Shown: positions 37,975-46,742, counted from the first letter of the stretch. The stretch: 64,000 nt of DNA from Tessaracoccus aquimaris (GCF_001997345.1 NZ_CP019606.1:1054001-1118000); one strand, 5' to 3'. Program-made: numbers and translations. The notes: generated by a model not told the origin, from the letters alone.

Positions 37975-37981
37975 AGAACAC

Positions 37982-38371
37982 ATGTTCGACGATGATGAAG
38001 TGATCCGGGTCTACGTTCCGCCAGGCTGGCCCGGCTCGGTGCGGCCGCCCGGGTCGCCCGGCTGGCTCGCCTCCGCGGAGGCGTTCCTGCTCGACGTGTG
38101 TCCCTCCGAGTACCGCGGCTACCAGGTGCTGAGGCGTCATCCTGTGGTGCTCGCGAAGCTGGCGCAGGAGTTCGTGGCGTCGCAGTTGATGGCCACCCGC
38201 TCGGGTCTGTCCGACGTACGCACCTCGCTGTCCGGCTTCGTCGACACGGCGACGGTCGACCAGACGGCGGGCGTGCTGCAGCAGGAGGAGGCGAGGCTGA
38301 CGCGGGTCGCGCGCGGCGTCGACCTGGTCGACCAGGCGCTGCGTGACGTTCGCTTCGTGAAGAAGCTCTGA
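37982..38371 (+). CDS. conserved hypothetical protein upstream of dxs
   Basis: The 129-residue soluble protein starts MFDDDEVIRVYVPPGWPGSVRPPGSPGW and ends in a helical region (QQEEARLTRVARGVDLVDQALRD, in two parts) that may form a coiled coil. I do not recognise a characterised family. TTTACT (37946-37951), a 17-nt spacer and TGTAAT (37969-37974) lie 7 nt before the ATG, so it has its own promoter and a leaderless start. It ends 60 nt before dxs. Confidence 0.7.
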   Translation: MFDDDEVIRVYVPPGWPGSVRPPGSPGWLASAEAFLLDVCPSEYRGYQVLRRHPVVLAKLAQEFVASQLMATRSGLSDVRTSLSGFVDTATVDQTAGVLQQEEARLTRVARGVDLVDQALRDVRFVKKL

Positions 38372-38418
38372 CCGGGTGCCGGGCCGCCTAACCTCCCTGG
38401 CGGCTCGGCGATTGGTCG

Positions 38419-38424
38419 TACTAT
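38419..38424 (+). promoter_or_regulatory. -10 hexamer of dxs
   Basis: TACTAT ends 7 nt before ATG 38432 and overlaps the earlier in-frame ATG at 38423. This argues that dxs starts at 38432 from a leaderless transcript. Confidence 0.5.
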
Positions 38425-38431
38425 GGACCCC

Positions 38432-40348
38432 ATGTCTTTGTTGGATTCGATCAACAGCCCGCGCGACCTGCGTGCGCTGTCGCGCAGGCAGCTCAACCAG
38501 CTCGCGACGGAGATCCGATCCTTCCTGATCACCAAGGTGAGCCGAACCGGCGGCCACCTCGGCCCCAACCTCGGTGTCGTCGAGCTCACGCTTGCGATCC
38601 ACAAGGTCTTCGACTCTCCGACCGACCCGATCATCTTCGACACGGGCCACCAGAGCTACGTCCACAAGATGCTGACGGGGCGCCGCGACGGCTTCGACTC
38701 GCTGCGGCAGCGCGGTGGCCTGTCCGGCTACCCGGAGCCCCGCGAGTCCGAGCACGACTGGGTCGCGAACTCGCACGCCTCGGCGTCCCTGTCCTGGGCG
38801 GAGGGCCTTGCGAAGGGTTTCCGCCTGACGGGGGAGAAGCGCACCGTCGTGGCGGTGATCGGCGACGGCGCCCTCACCGGCGGGATGGCCTGGGAGGCCC
38901 TCAACAACATCGCTGACAACGACGACCTGCGCCTCGTGGTGATCGTCAACGACAACGGCCGCTCCTACACCCCGACGGTGGGGGGCGTCGCCAACCACCT
39001 CGCGGGCCTGCGCACCGACCACCGCTACGAGAAGACGCTGAGCCTCATCAAGCGCACCGTGATGCGGCTCCCGGTGATCGGTCGGCCCGTCTACGACCTG
39101 ATGCACGGCTTCAAGACGGGCGTCAAGGATGTCCTCGCGCCGCAGTCGATGTTCTCCGACCTCGGCATCAAGTACACGGGCCCGATCGACGGTCACGACA
39201 TCACGGCGCTGACCAACCATCTCGAGCAGGCGAAGCAGTTCGGTGGCCCGGTCATCGTGCACTGCGTCACCCGCAAGGGCCGCGGCTTCCAGGCCGCGGA
39301 GGAGAACGAGGAGGACCGCTTCCACGCGATCGGCAAGATCAATGAGTTCACGGGCGAGCCGCTCTCGGCCTCGGTGCAGGCGACCTGGACCGACGCCGTC
39401 GCCGAGGCCATGGTGCAACTCGGCCAGCGTCGCCCCGATGTGGTGGCGATCACGGCCGCCATGCTCAACCCGGTGGGCCTCGGTCGCTTCGCCGCCGCCT
39501 TCCCCGACCGGATCTTCGACGTCGGCATCGCAGAGCAGCACGCGGTCGTCTCAGCGGCGGGGCTGGCGAAATCGGGGCTGCACCCGGTGCTCGCCCTCTA
39601 CGCGACCTTCCTGAACCGCGCCTTCGACCAGGTGCTGATGGACGCGGCGCTGCACAAGGCTGGCGTCACGATCCTGCTCGACAGGGCCGGCGTCACCGGA
39701 AACGACGGCCCCAGCCACAACGGCATGTGGGACATGACGCTGATGGGCATCGTGCCCGGGCTGCGGCTCGCCGCCCCACGCGATCAGGCACGGCTGGTCG
39801 CCGCGCTCGACCGCGCGGTCGACGTCGACGATGCCCTCACGGTGGTCCGCTATTCGAAGGAACGCATCCCGGACGAGATCGACGAGATCGCCCACGTCGG
39901 CGACGGCTTCGACCGCGTCGACGTGTTGCGCCGCGACCCGGAGGCGAAGGTGCTGGTCGTCGGCTACGGGCAGTTCGTCGGGATGGCCATGTCGGTGGCG
40001 GAGCGACTGGGCGACCAGGGCGTCGCCGCGACCGTGGTGGACCCGCTCTGGGCGCTGCCCGTCAGCCCCACCCTCGTCGACGTCGCAGCCGGCTACGACA
40101 TGGTCATCACGTTGGAGGACAACCTTGAGGAGGGCGGAGTCGGCCAGCGCCTCCGGTCCCGACTCGCCGAGGTCGGCGCATCATCGCAGGTGCTGACGTT
40201 CGGGATCCCGCAACGCTTCCTTTCGCAGGGCGCGCGCGACGAGGTGCTCGACGAGATCGGCCTCACCGCCGCAAAGATCTCGCTGGAGGCGCTGGGCGCC
40301 ATCCTGGCGCGGCCCGTGGACGTGCCTCAGGCCGACCGCCAGGCCTGA
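38432..40348 (+). CDS. dxs: 1-deoxy-D-xylulose-5-phosphate synthase
   Basis: The 638-residue thiamine-diphosphate enzyme joins pyruvate and glyceraldehyde 3-phosphate in the first step of the MEP isoprenoid pathway. Visible are FDTGHQSYVHKMLTGR, the ThDP motif GDGALTGGMAWEALNN, the His-containing YTGPIDGHD, and in the transketolase pyrimidine domain FDVGIAEQHAV with the catalytic Glu. The start at 38432 follows a -10 hexamer; ATG 38423 lies inside that hexamer. It ends only 1 bp before the end of convergent pdxY. Confidence 0.95.
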   Translation: MSLLDSINSPRDLRALSRRQLNQLATEIRSFLITKVSRTGGHLGPNLGVVELTLAIHKVFDSPTDPIIFDTGHQSYVHKMLTGRRDGFDSLRQRGGLSGYPEPRESEHDWVANSHASASLSWAEGLAKGFRLTGEKRTVVAVIGDGALTGGMAWEALNNIADNDDLRLVVIVNDNGRSYTPTVGGVANHLAGLRTDHRYEKTLSLIKRTVMRLPVIGRPVYDLMHGFKTGVKDVLAPQSMFSDLGIKYTGPIDGHDITALTNHLEQAKQFGGPVIVHCVTRKGRGFQAAEENEEDRFHAIGKINEFTGEPLSASVQATWTDAVAEAMVQLGQRRPDVVAITAAMLNPVGLGRFAAAFPDRIFDVGIAEQHAVVSAAGLAKSGLHPVLALYATFLNRAFDQVLMDAALHKAGVTILLDRAGVTGNDGPSHNGMWDMTLMGIVPGLRLAAPRDQARLVAALDRAVDVDDALTVVRYSKERIPDEIDEIAHVGDGFDRVDVLRRDPEAKVLVVGYGQFVGMAMSVAERLGDQGVAATVVDPLWALPVSPTLVDVAAGYDMVITLEDNLEEGGVGQRLRSRLAEVGASSQVLTFGIPQRFLSQGARDEVLDEIGLTAAKISLEALGAILARPVDVPQADRQA

Positions 40349-40349
40349 G

Positions 40350-41201
40350 TCAGCGGACCTGCCGGACCTCGAAGGTCTGCGTCGGCGCCACGAAGGCGTC
40401 CTGAGCCTCGACGATCAACAACTCTGGCGAGTCGGCCTCGTAGGTCTTGACGAGCAACTCGTAGACGCTTGCCGCCGTCAGGGCGAGCGCCGACGCCGCA
40501 TCGCCGGACGAGCGGAAGTGTGAGGAGAACAGGGCCGAGGCGACGTCTCCGGAGCCGTTGCGCTTGAACGGAAGTTGCGGGGTCTGCACGATCCACGCAC
40601 CCTCGCCGGTCACCGCGAGCATCTCGATGGTGTCGGCAGGACGGTCGGGGCGGAAGACGCTAGTCACGAGCACCGTCGAGGGGCCGACCTCGCGCACCTG
40701 GTCGACGGAGGCAAGGGTCTCCTCGAGCGTGTGGGGATCGGTGCCGGTGATGAAGCCCAGTTCGAACTGGTTCGGCGAGATCAGGTCGGCCTTCGGCACG
40801 ACGCGGTCGCGGATCAGGGTCTGGACCTCGGGGGCGACGAAGCAGCCAGACTTGGCGCTGCCGAGCACAGGGTCACAGGCGTAGATGGCCTGCGGGTTGC
40901 GCTCCTTGACGAGTGCGACGGCGTCGAGGATCGCGTCGCCGATGTCGTTTCCTCCCTGGTAGCCGCTGACCACCAGGTCGACGTCGTTCAGGCCACCGCG
41001 CTCGTCGATGCCGCGAACGATGTCGCGCACCACGTCGCCGCTGAGCAGTTGGCCGCCCCAGGCGCCGTAGCCGGTGTGGTTGGAGAAGACGACGGTGTGC
41101 ACCGGCATCACCTCATGCCCGATGCGCTGCATCGGGAAGACGGCGGCGGAGTTGCCCACGTGGCCGTAGGAAACGCAGGACTGGATCGACAGGACTCGCA
41201 T
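40350..41201 (-). CDS. pdxY: pyridoxal kinase PdxY
   Basis: The 283-residue ribokinase-like enzyme has SIQSCVSYGHVGNSAAVFPMQ (pieces SIQSCVSYGHVG and NSAAVFPMQ) typical of pyridoxal kinases, SGYQGG, CDPVLGS, and the anion-hole/catalytic segment KRNGSGDVASALF with the catalytic Asp. It phosphorylates pyridoxal for vitamin B6 salvage. ATG 41201 with AGGA 8 nt upstream was chosen; the frame stays open further upstream but without homology. Convergent with dxs. Confidence 0.9.
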   Translation of the reverse strand: MRVLSIQSCVSYGHVGNSAAVFPMQRIGHEVMPVHTVVFSNHTGYGAWGGQLLSGDVVRDIVRGIDERGGLNDVDLVVSGYQGGNDIGDAILDAVALVKERNPQAIYACDPVLGSAKSGCFVAPEVQTLIRDRVVPKADLISPNQFELGFITGTDPHTLEETLASVDQVREVGPSTVLVTSVFRPDRPADTIEMLAVTGEGAWIVQTPQLPFKRNGSGDVASALFSSHFRSSGDAASALALTAASVYELLVKTYEADSPELLIVEAQDAFVAPTQTFEVRQVR

Positions 41202-41280
41202 AGGGGAATCCTGCCACGTCTCGCGGACGCTGCGACAACTCGGCCACGACGGGTCAGCATCCGGTCGCCCCGGGCGCCGC

Positions 41281-42492
41281 TCACTCCTCGGCGGCTCCGA
41301 GGGCCTCCGCGATGGCTGGCACGAGGAAGTCGGCCTGCCAGGGCCGCACGCCGAGGTCGAGCAGCACGTCGCGGTCGACCACCGGATGCCGGTAGACGGC
41401 CTCCTGGAGCGCCTGCGGGGGCGCCACGAGCGACGCCTGCAGGCCGCCGAGGTCGCAGGCGAGCCCATCGACCGTCGGCTTGATCGCCGCCCAGCGAGCG
41501 GCCGCCTCCGGGTTGGTGCGGTCCCAGTTGCGGGGCTGGGGGATTCCGGTGTGCGGAGGCCGCTTCGGCGGGTAGCCCTTCTCGGGCAACTCGCGGACGC
41601 GGTCCAGAGCCGCCAGCCAGTTGTTGAGGTAGCGCTGGCCGGGGTTGCTGTGGAAGGCGCGCAGGTTCTGCACCTGGCCCCGGGCAGGCACCTGGTCACG
41701 GAGCAGGCCCGCGACCTCCATGATGGCGGCGTCCGGCAGGATCCACGTCGGCGGCCGGTCGCGGCGCTGGCCGATCGCGTCGCGCTCCAGCCACAGTTCC
41801 CGGGCGATCGCGAACTGCAGTGGGGTGCGCAGCGACGTCAGGCCGCTGAGTCGGCGCCACGGGTCTTGACGCGGTGTCGGCGGCGCAGAGAACCGGGTGA
41901 GCGTCGTGGCGTCCTCCTGCGCGGACCACTCGGCCCTGCCGACCCGGTCGAGTTCGTCATGCAGCGCGTCCGCGAGTTCGACCAGATAGTCGACGTCGAG
42001 CGCCGCGTAGGTGAGCCAACTCTCGGGCAGCGGGCGCTTGGACCAGTTGTCGGCGGAGTGCGCCTTGCGGAGCCGGATGCCCACCTCGGACTGCAAGAGG
42101 GCGCCGAGGCTCGCCGCGGGCTTGCCGAGCAGCCGGGCGGCCATCTCGGTGTCGAAGATCTCGTGCGGCACGATCCCGATCTCCTGCATGCATGGCAGGT
42201 CCTGGCTCGCGGCGTGGATGATCCAGGCGGCGCCCTCGGTGGCGTCGACGAGGCCGGAGAGGCTGACGTCGGTGTTCTCGAACGCGATCGGGTCGATCAG
42301 CCACGTGCCTGCGCCCTCGCGTCGGATCTGCAGCAGGTAGGCCTTTGGCCAGTACCGGTGACCGTGTGCGCGTTCGGTGTCGAAGGCGACCGGGCCGGTG
42401 CCGCCCCGCAGCGCGTCGAGCGCCTCGTTCAGCGAACCGGGAGTCTCAATCACCGGGCGCAGTGGTTCGCGGCTCGTCTCGACGTAGCTCAT
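41281..42492 (-). CDS. ribonuclease D family 3'-5' exonuclease
   Basis: The 403-residue protein has the DEDD exonuclease motifs: VAFDTERAHG (first Asp-x-Glu), HAASQDLPCM (Exo II region) and YAALDVDYLVELADAL (Exo III), followed by an HRDC domain (about 215-300). RNase D trims 3' ends of tRNA precursors. The protein sits next to DUF3000 and near dxs, as in other actinobacteria. ATG 42492 overlaps the DUF3000 stop by one base (TGATG). Confidence 0.9.
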   Translation of the reverse strand: MSYVETSREPLRPVIETPGSLNEALDALRGGTGPVAFDTERAHGHRYWPKAYLLQIRREGAGTWLIDPIAFENTDVSLSGLVDATEGAAWIIHAASQDLPCMQEIGIVPHEIFDTEMAARLLGKPAASLGALLQSEVGIRLRKAHSADNWSKRPLPESWLTYAALDVDYLVELADALHDELDRVGRAEWSAQEDATTLTRFSAPPTPRQDPWRRLSGLTSLRTPLQFAIARELWLERDAIGQRRDRPPTWILPDAAIMEVAGLLRDQVPARGQVQNLRAFHSNPGQRYLNNWLAALDRVRELPEKGYPPKRPPHTGIPQPRNWDRTNPEAAARWAAIKPTVDGLACDLGGLQASLVAPPQALQEAVYRHPVVDRDVLLDLGVRPWQADFLVPAIAEALGAAEE

Positions 42493-43070
42493 CAGGCCAG
42501 GCCGGTCGGCAGCGTGGTGACGCCGGGAGGCAAGGCGGGCTGCCCTGCGACCATGCCCATCAGTTCCTGCCACGCCGCCAGGTGGGGCGTGAGGGGGTGG
42601 GCCTCGTCGAGCGTCGGCGTCCACGACGAGCGCACCTCGACGTCGGCGCGGTCGGAGTCGGTCATCTCGCCGAAGCCGACGCTGTAGGAGGCGGTCACGG
42701 TGCCGGCCAGTTCTCCGGCGACGCACCCGTGGTTCGCGAGGGCGTCGGTCAGCCAGGACCAGGCGACCTCCGGCAGCAGCGAGTCGGTGACCATGTCGGC
42801 ATCGACCTCGGCGCGGACGTAACTGACGATCCGGAACGTCCCACCCCATGCGATGTTGCCTGCGGGGTCATGGAGCAGGATCAGCCGGCCGGTGGCAAGC
42901 GACTCGTCACCGCCCTCCAGATCGGCCGAGATAGCGATGGCGTGGGGCGCGATCCGCTGCGGGGAGCCGATCTCCTCGGTGGTGAGCCCGGGACGCCATG
43001 TCATCGCGTCCAACTCGCGGAGGGCACGGGCGAATGCCTCCGGAGCGAGGCTCTTCACGTTTGCTGGCAC
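42492..43070 (-). CDS. DUF3000 family protein
   Basis: The 192-residue protein contains the DUF3000 signatures RPGLTTEEIGSPQRIAPHA, GRLILLHDPAGN, and WGGTFRIVSYVRA. This family of unknown function is encoded next to RNase D in actinobacteria (Rv2680 position). GTG 43070 follows TAGGCT by 6 nt, so the operon with RNase D may start from a leaderless transcript. Confidence 0.87.
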   Translation of the reverse strand: MPANVKSLAPEAFARALRELDAMTWRPGLTTEEIGSPQRIAPHAIAISADLEGGDESLATGRLILLHDPAGNIAWGGTFRIVSYVRAEVDADMVTDSLLPEVAWSWLTDALANHGCVAGELAGTVTASYSVGFGEMTDSDRADVEVRSSWTPTLDEAHPLTPHLAAWQELMGMVAGQPALPPGVTTLPTGLA

Positions 43071-43126
43071 GCCGCCAGCCTAAGCGGGCGACCGGCGGTG
43101 CGTGTGTCTGACGCGCCGGGCGGGCC

Positions 43127-43546
43127 TCAGGTGGTCGGGCGGAGCCGCATGCTCACCGAGTTGATGCAGTAGCGCAGATCGGTGGGCGTGTCGTAGCCCT
43201 CGCCCTCAAAGACGTGCCCCAGGTGCCCGTCGCAGTTGGCGCAGCGCACCTCGACGCGCGGCCTGCCCGGCAGCGACCGGTCCTCGATGTAGCGGACGCG
43301 CTCCTCGGCCAGCGGCGCGAAGAAGCTCGGCCACCCGCAGTGGGAATGGAACTTCTGATTGCTGCGGAACAGTTCGGCGCCACAGCCGCGGCACTCGTAG
43401 ACACCCTCGGTCTCGGTGTCGGTGTACTCCCCGGTGAAGGGCGCCTCCGTGCCGCTCTGGCGCAGCACGCGGTACTCAAGGTCGTTGAGCTGTTCGCGCC
43501 ACTGGGCATCGGGCTTGATGAGCTTGGGCTGGTACTGCTCGGTCAT
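43127..43546 (-). CDS. msrB: peptide-methionine (R)-S-oxide reductase MsrB
   Basis: The 139-residue enzyme has the two zinc-binding CxxC motifs (CRGCG and CANCDGHLGHVF), HCGWPSFF and the catalytic cysteine in RYCINSVS. It reduces methionine-R-sulfoxide in proteins. TAGTAT lies 6 nt before ATG 43546 on the minus strand, with no ribosome binding site, so the transcript is probably leaderless. Confidence 0.94.
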   Translation of the reverse strand: MTEQYQPKLIKPDAQWREQLNDLEYRVLRQSGTEAPFTGEYTDTETEGVYECRGCGAELFRSNQKFHSHCGWPSFFAPLAEERVRYIEDRSLPGRPRVEVRCANCDGHLGHVFEGEGYDTPTDLRYCINSVSMRLRPTT

Positions 43547-43581
43547 GAATCGATACTAGGCGTCTGACCAAGCGGGCGGGG

Positions 43582-44355
43582 TCAGGACTCCTCGCCGTCC
43601 AGGTCCTCGACGGAGAGTTGCGTCGGGATGCCGTCGAGCAGTTCCATCGCTCCGAAGGCGTAGCGAGCCAGGATCAGGTGGCGCAGGTGGTCGCTGTCCC
43701 CCAGTGGGGCCGTGACGGCGATGGCGCCTGCGCGCAGCGCCGCCTGGGCGTGCGACTGGTACGCCGGGGTCGGGGTGAGGAAGAGGCTGCCCACCGCGAT
43801 GTGCCTGCGTCCCTGGGCGCGCAGCGACGCGACCGCCGCCGCGGTCACCCGCCCATCGCCCTCGTCGACGGCGAGCTGGACGGGAAGCCGGTGATGCGTC
43901 GACCACTGGCGCGCACGCCGGGCGAGCAGGGAGTTGCCCCGCACGTCGGCACCCGCGGGTGCCCCCAGCACGAGGCCGTCGATCTCAAGGGCACCGCCGC
44001 GGTGCAGCGCCTCGCGGACGCGTTCGTCGAGGATGTTGAGCAGTTCGCTCGCCGGCCCGACGGGGCGGCTGACGACGACGTGGATGTCGGGGGAGTGGTG
44101 GAACGTGTCGAGCTCCTCCGCGTGGTCGGCCGCCGAGACGAGGTCGAGCGGAACCAGCACGGCCTCCGCGACATCCTCCGCGACGAGGGAGGCGATCACC
44201 TTCTGGAGTGGGGGCTTGACGCCCTCCAGCCGAGCCAGGTGGATCCTCAGGTCCTTGCGGGCACCCTGAAGTCCGCGCGCAATGGCCTGGAGGGTGGTGG
44301 CGACGGCCGGGTCGTCGGGGCCATCGGCCACGAGAACGATCGCGGGTGCTGTCAC
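43582..44355 (-). CDS. CbiX/sirohydrochlorin chelatase-like protein
   Basis: The 257-residue protein shows the pattern of CbiX/SirB-like class II chelatases in tandem half-domains: LVADGPDDPAV near the start (in place of the usual HGS-x-dP) and ALRAQGRRHIAVGSLFLTP, VPLDLVSAADHAEELD in the middle. The metal-binding histidine of the first half (normally in 'HGSR') is not in its usual place, so chelatase activity is uncertain. No cobalamin, siroheme or sulfate reduction genes are next to it. Confidence 0.6.
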   Translation of the reverse strand: MTAPAIVLVADGPDDPAVATTLQAIARGLQGARKDLRIHLARLEGVKPPLQKVIASLVAEDVAEAVLVPLDLVSAADHAEELDTFHHSPDIHVVVSRPVGPASELLNILDERVREALHRGGALEIDGLVLGAPAGADVRGNSLLARRARQWSTHHRLPVQLAVDEGDGRVTAAAVASLRAQGRRHIAVGSLFLTPTPAYQSHAQAALRAGAIAVTAPLGDSDHLRHLILARYAFGAMELLDGIPTQLSVEDLDGEES

Positions 44356-44455
44356 CGCCTCATCCTTTCTGCTCGTCGCTCCTGCAACGGTTTCGGGAGG
44401 GCTCTCCCCGCAGGGATCTCACGGGTCCTGGTGAGTTGCACTCACTTTCGACGGG

Positions 44456-44527
44456 TGGGCGATGGCGGTTTCGAACCGCCGACCTCTTCGGTGTGAACGA
44501 AGCGCGCTACCACTGCGCCAATCGCCC
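44456..44527 (-). tRNA. tRNA-Val (anticodon CAC)
   Basis: Minus-strand cloverleaf of 72 nt. The acceptor stem GGGCGAT pairs with ATCGCCC; anticodon stem CTTCG/CGAAG encloses loop TTCACAC with anticodon CAC; the T-arm is GGCGG-TTCGAAA-CCGCC. CCA is not encoded. Confidence 0.93.
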
Positions 44528-44539
44528 CGGCGATGCAGG

Positions 44540-44569
44540 AGTTTAGTAGAACTCGCGCCGGATTGCGAA
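44540..44569 (-). promoter_or_regulatory. promoter of tRNA-Val(CAC)
   Basis: On the minus strand, TTCGCA (44569-44564), an 18-nt spacer and TAAACT (44545-44540) lie 12 nt before the tRNA. Confidence 0.5.
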
Positions 44570-44717
44570 CCCGACCCTGTCAGGCGGGTCGCCCCTGGCG
44601 GGTGGACACGGGTGGCGGCGCCTGAGGCGACGCCCCCGGAGGGCTGGCGGTGCGACCGACCGAGACGCCATGCAGACGCCTCCTTGGGAGGGTCCCTGAG
44701 CGTGATTGCTGGCCGAT

Positions 44718-44747
44718 TTGGCACCCGTCGAAAAGGTAGGCTAGAGT
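44718..44747 (+). promoter_or_regulatory. promoter of the tRNA-Gly-Cys-Val operon
   Basis: TTGGCA (44718-44723), an 18-nt spacer and TAGAGT (44742-44747) lie 50 nt before tRNA-Gly. This is the best sigma-70-like site upstream of the three-tRNA cluster. Confidence 0.55.
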
Positions 44748-44797
44748 TTTCAACGCGCCGAACGCCACGGGGACAACCCGGAAGCAGCAAGCGCAAT

Positions 44798-44870
44798 GCG
44801 GACGTGGCTCAGTTGGTAGAGCATCACCTTGCCAAGGTGAGGGTCGCGAGTTCGAATCTCGTCGTCCGCT
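44798..44870 (+). tRNA. tRNA-Gly (anticodon GCC)
   Basis: 73-nt cloverleaf: acceptor GCGGACG/CGTCCGC, anticodon stem TCACC/GGTGA with loop TTGCCAA, anticodon GCC, T-arm GCGAG-TTCGAAT-CTCGT. CCA is not encoded. Confidence 0.95.
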
Positions 44871-44918
44871 CGGAGAAAAGTCTCTCCAACCCATTTGGGG
44901 AGGGTCAAACCTCCATCC

Positions 44919-44989
44919 GGTGGAGTGGCCGAGAGGCGAGGCAACGGACTGCAAATCCGTGTACACGGGTTCAAATCCCGTCTCCACCT
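44919..44989 (+). tRNA. tRNA-Cys (anticodon GCA)
   Basis: 71-nt cloverleaf: acceptor GGTGGAG/CTCCACC, anticodon stem CGGAC with loop containing TGCAA (anticodon GCA), T-arm ACGGG-TTCAAAT-CCCGT. CCA is not encoded. It lies 48 nt after tRNA-Gly. Confidence 0.95.
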
Positions 44990-44990
44990 C

Positions 44991-45062
44991 GGGCGGTTGG
45001 CGCAGTGGTAGCGCGCTTCCCTGACACGGAAGAGGTCGCCAGTTCAAACCTGGCATCGCCCA
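44991..45062 (+). tRNA. tRNA-Val (anticodon GAC)
   Basis: 72-nt cloverleaf one nucleotide after tRNA-Cys: acceptor GGGCGGT/ATCGCCC with one G-T pair, anticodon stem CTTCC/GGAAG with loop CTGACAC, anticodon GAC. Its body is very similar to the divergent tRNA-Val(CAC). Confidence 0.95.
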
Positions 45063-45067
45063 CAGAG

Positions 45068-45093
45068 AAACCCCTAGCTCAGCTAGGGGTTTT
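45068..45093 (+). terminator. intrinsic terminator of the tRNA cluster
   Basis: AAACCCCTAGC and GCTAGGGGTTTT form a stem with a 3-nt loop directly after tRNA-Val(GAC), followed by T residues. Confidence 0.9.
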
Positions 45094-45407
45094 GTGCTTG
45101 TCCGAGGGGCGCGATGGTTGAGCCTGCTTTTGGCTCCCCAAACCAAGGTGAGGCCCCTGAAACGGGTTGGTCCTCGTCACCAGGATGTGCACTCCTTTGG
45201 CGGCGCCGCGTTCACCGTCAACCCGTCCCGTCGACGCCCTCATGCGACGTGCCACGGTGACTTCGACGGGATCTGCGTCGGCGCCTGGACCAGCCCTGGA
45301 GTTGCCGACTCAGTCGCTCTGAGGTTCCAGAAGTTCCCTCAACTGGAACGGCACCGAGACGACGACAGAACACGCCTCTCGCGTCCGCAGCCTCGTCGAG
45401 CGTGAGG
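45094..45407. other. gene-poor stretch between tRNA cluster and TetR gene
   Basis: No reading frame here has convincing codon bias, a start signal and recognisable sequence together. A minus-strand frame (45218-45442) runs into the end of the TetR gene and may be chance or a remnant. Nothing else is seen. Confidence 0.4.
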
Positions 45408-46052
45408 TCATCCAGGTTGACGATGCCGGGTTCCCGATTCAACAGATGCGCGTGGGCCCGGCGCCGACGGCGACCGGGTCGGCTCGCCCGAGCCCTGCGA
45501 GGATCCCAGTTCGCGGCGGATCATCGAGGTGAACTGTTCGACGGCGGCGTCGGCCCCCGTCCGGTCACCGTCGATCAAGAGGTCGAAAAGCAGACCCTGC
45601 CCCACCGCAAGGGTCAGCCGCGCCAAGCGTTCGGCCGTGGCCGCGTCGGTCGCACCCTCGTAGATCCCGCGGAAGCCCCGAAGCTGGGCCTCGACCATGA
45701 CCCTGCCGAGGTCGGCCGCGTATGGCCGACCGCGCATCGCGTGCGTCGCCAACTCGAACCACAGCGCTCCGAAGCGCTCGGCACCGTCGGCGGTCGCCGC
45801 CCAGTTGCGTCGGCCTGCCGCGATCGGGTCGGTGCCCTCGGCGAACAAGGCGGCAATCTGGTCGGCCTGGCTGCCTGCGACGGAGTCGATCACCGCGGCC
45901 AGCACGTCGCTGCGCGATCCCAGGTGGTGGTGGATCATCCGTTGGCTGGTGCCGATCGCCGCGGCGAGCGTGCGTAGGCTGGTGTCGTGCACGCCGTTGT
46001 CGGCGTAGTAGGCGAGCACCCGTGCCAACAAGGCGCCGCGTTCCCTGCTCAT
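45408..46052 (-). CDS. TetR/AcrR-family transcriptional regulator
   Basis: The 214-residue protein has a TetR-type helix-turn-helix in the first 45 residues (TSLRTLAAAIGTSQRMIHHH, 24-43) and a ligand domain ending in a less ordered tail rich in Ser, Pro and Arg. It lies 18 nt downstream of the SRPBCC gene on the same strand, and the pair is preceded by a perfect 8-2-8 palindrome at 46495-46512, the likely operator. Probably an autoregulating repressor of the two-gene operon. Ligand unknown. Confidence 0.8.
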   Translation of the reverse strand: MSRERGALLARVLAYYADNGVHDTSLRTLAAAIGTSQRMIHHHLGSRSDVLAAVIDSVAGSQADQIAALFAEGTDPIAAGRRNWAATADGAERFGALWFELATHAMRGRPYAADLGRVMVEAQLRGFRGIYEGATDAATAERLARLTLAVGQGLLFDLLIDGDRTGADAAVEQFTSMIRRELGSSQGSGEPTRSPSAPGPRASVESGTRHRQPG

Positions 46053-46070
46053 CGCTCGTCCCTCCCGCCG

Positions 46071-46496
46071 CTACGCGTGGTCGGCGGCGATGCGGGCGAA
46101 GGTCTCGGCCTCCAGCGTGACCATGGAGGCGACCCGTCGCCCCACGAAGAGCCGCAAAGCTGGTGCCAGCGGGCCGCGCCAGTCGAGGGTGAGCGTGAGT
46201 TCCGAGCCACCCGTACGTCCCGTCACCCGATGCGTCGCGACCGTGCTGACGCCAGGGGAGCGGGCGATCCATGTGAACGACACGCCTGGGTCCCACTGCG
46301 TCACTTGATAGGTCGCCGCGGGCAGTCCGGGCTGCCGCACCAGGTACCGGGCGCCGACCCCGCTTCTGGCGGGCGAGTTCGGCGCGGGAGCGACGGAGTC
46401 AAAGGTATCCAGGTGGTTCGGCCACCCCGTCACCTCGGATACGACCCGCCACAGGTCGGCTGGTGATGCGGACGACGACCTCGTGATCTCAAACAT
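46071..46496 (-). CDS. SRPBCC family protein (START-like lipid/ligand-binding fold)
   Basis: The 141-residue protein has the SRPBCC outline: FEITRSSSASPADLWRVVSEV then WPNHLDTFDSV at the start, a strand-rich middle with WDPGVSFTWIARSPGV, and the closing long helix (MVTLEAETFARIAADHA). Such proteins bind hydrophobic ligands or act as polyketide cyclase-like enzymes; substrate unknown. The ATG lies inside the TetR operator palindrome and a TATCAT hexamer ends 7 nt before it, so the operon is probably leaderless and directly blocked by the TetR protein downstream. Confidence 0.75.
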   Translation of the reverse strand: MFEITRSSSASPADLWRVVSEVTGWPNHLDTFDSVAPAPNSPARSGVGARYLVRQPGLPAATYQVTQWDPGVSFTWIARSPGVSTVATHRVTGRTGGSELTLTLDWRGPLAPALRLFVGRRVASMVTLEAETFARIAADHA

Positions 46497-46512
46497 GTAT
46501 CAAATGATACAT
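46495..46512. promoter_or_regulatory. TetR-type operator overlapping the SRPBCC start codon
   Basis: ATGTATCAAATGATACAT is a perfect palindrome (8-2-8). It contains the start codon of the SRPBCC gene (46496-46494) and the likely -10 hexamer TATCAT on the minus strand. Confidence 0.7.
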
Positions 46513-46742
46513 CCCCGCGGTGTCGGGGCCAGGCAGGGCGCCAAAGGGGCGCCATCCGTCCGCCGTCACCGTCGGGGCGGGGTCCTGCCAGAGATGCGAG
46601 CACGCAACGGGGCGTGGGGTCCTGGGCGGCTCAGAGGGCCTCGGCCAAGGAACGTCCGCGCTAGCCCAAGAATGATCGGCTGGCTGTGGGCGCCGTTCGA
46701 CAGGTTCCGGGCGACCGTCTGTCTGGGGAGCCCGACTCGCAG

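Noticed and set aside
45218..45442. Minus-strand frame overlapping the end of the TetR gene
   Set aside because: Overlaps an established gene, no start signal, no recognisable similarity.
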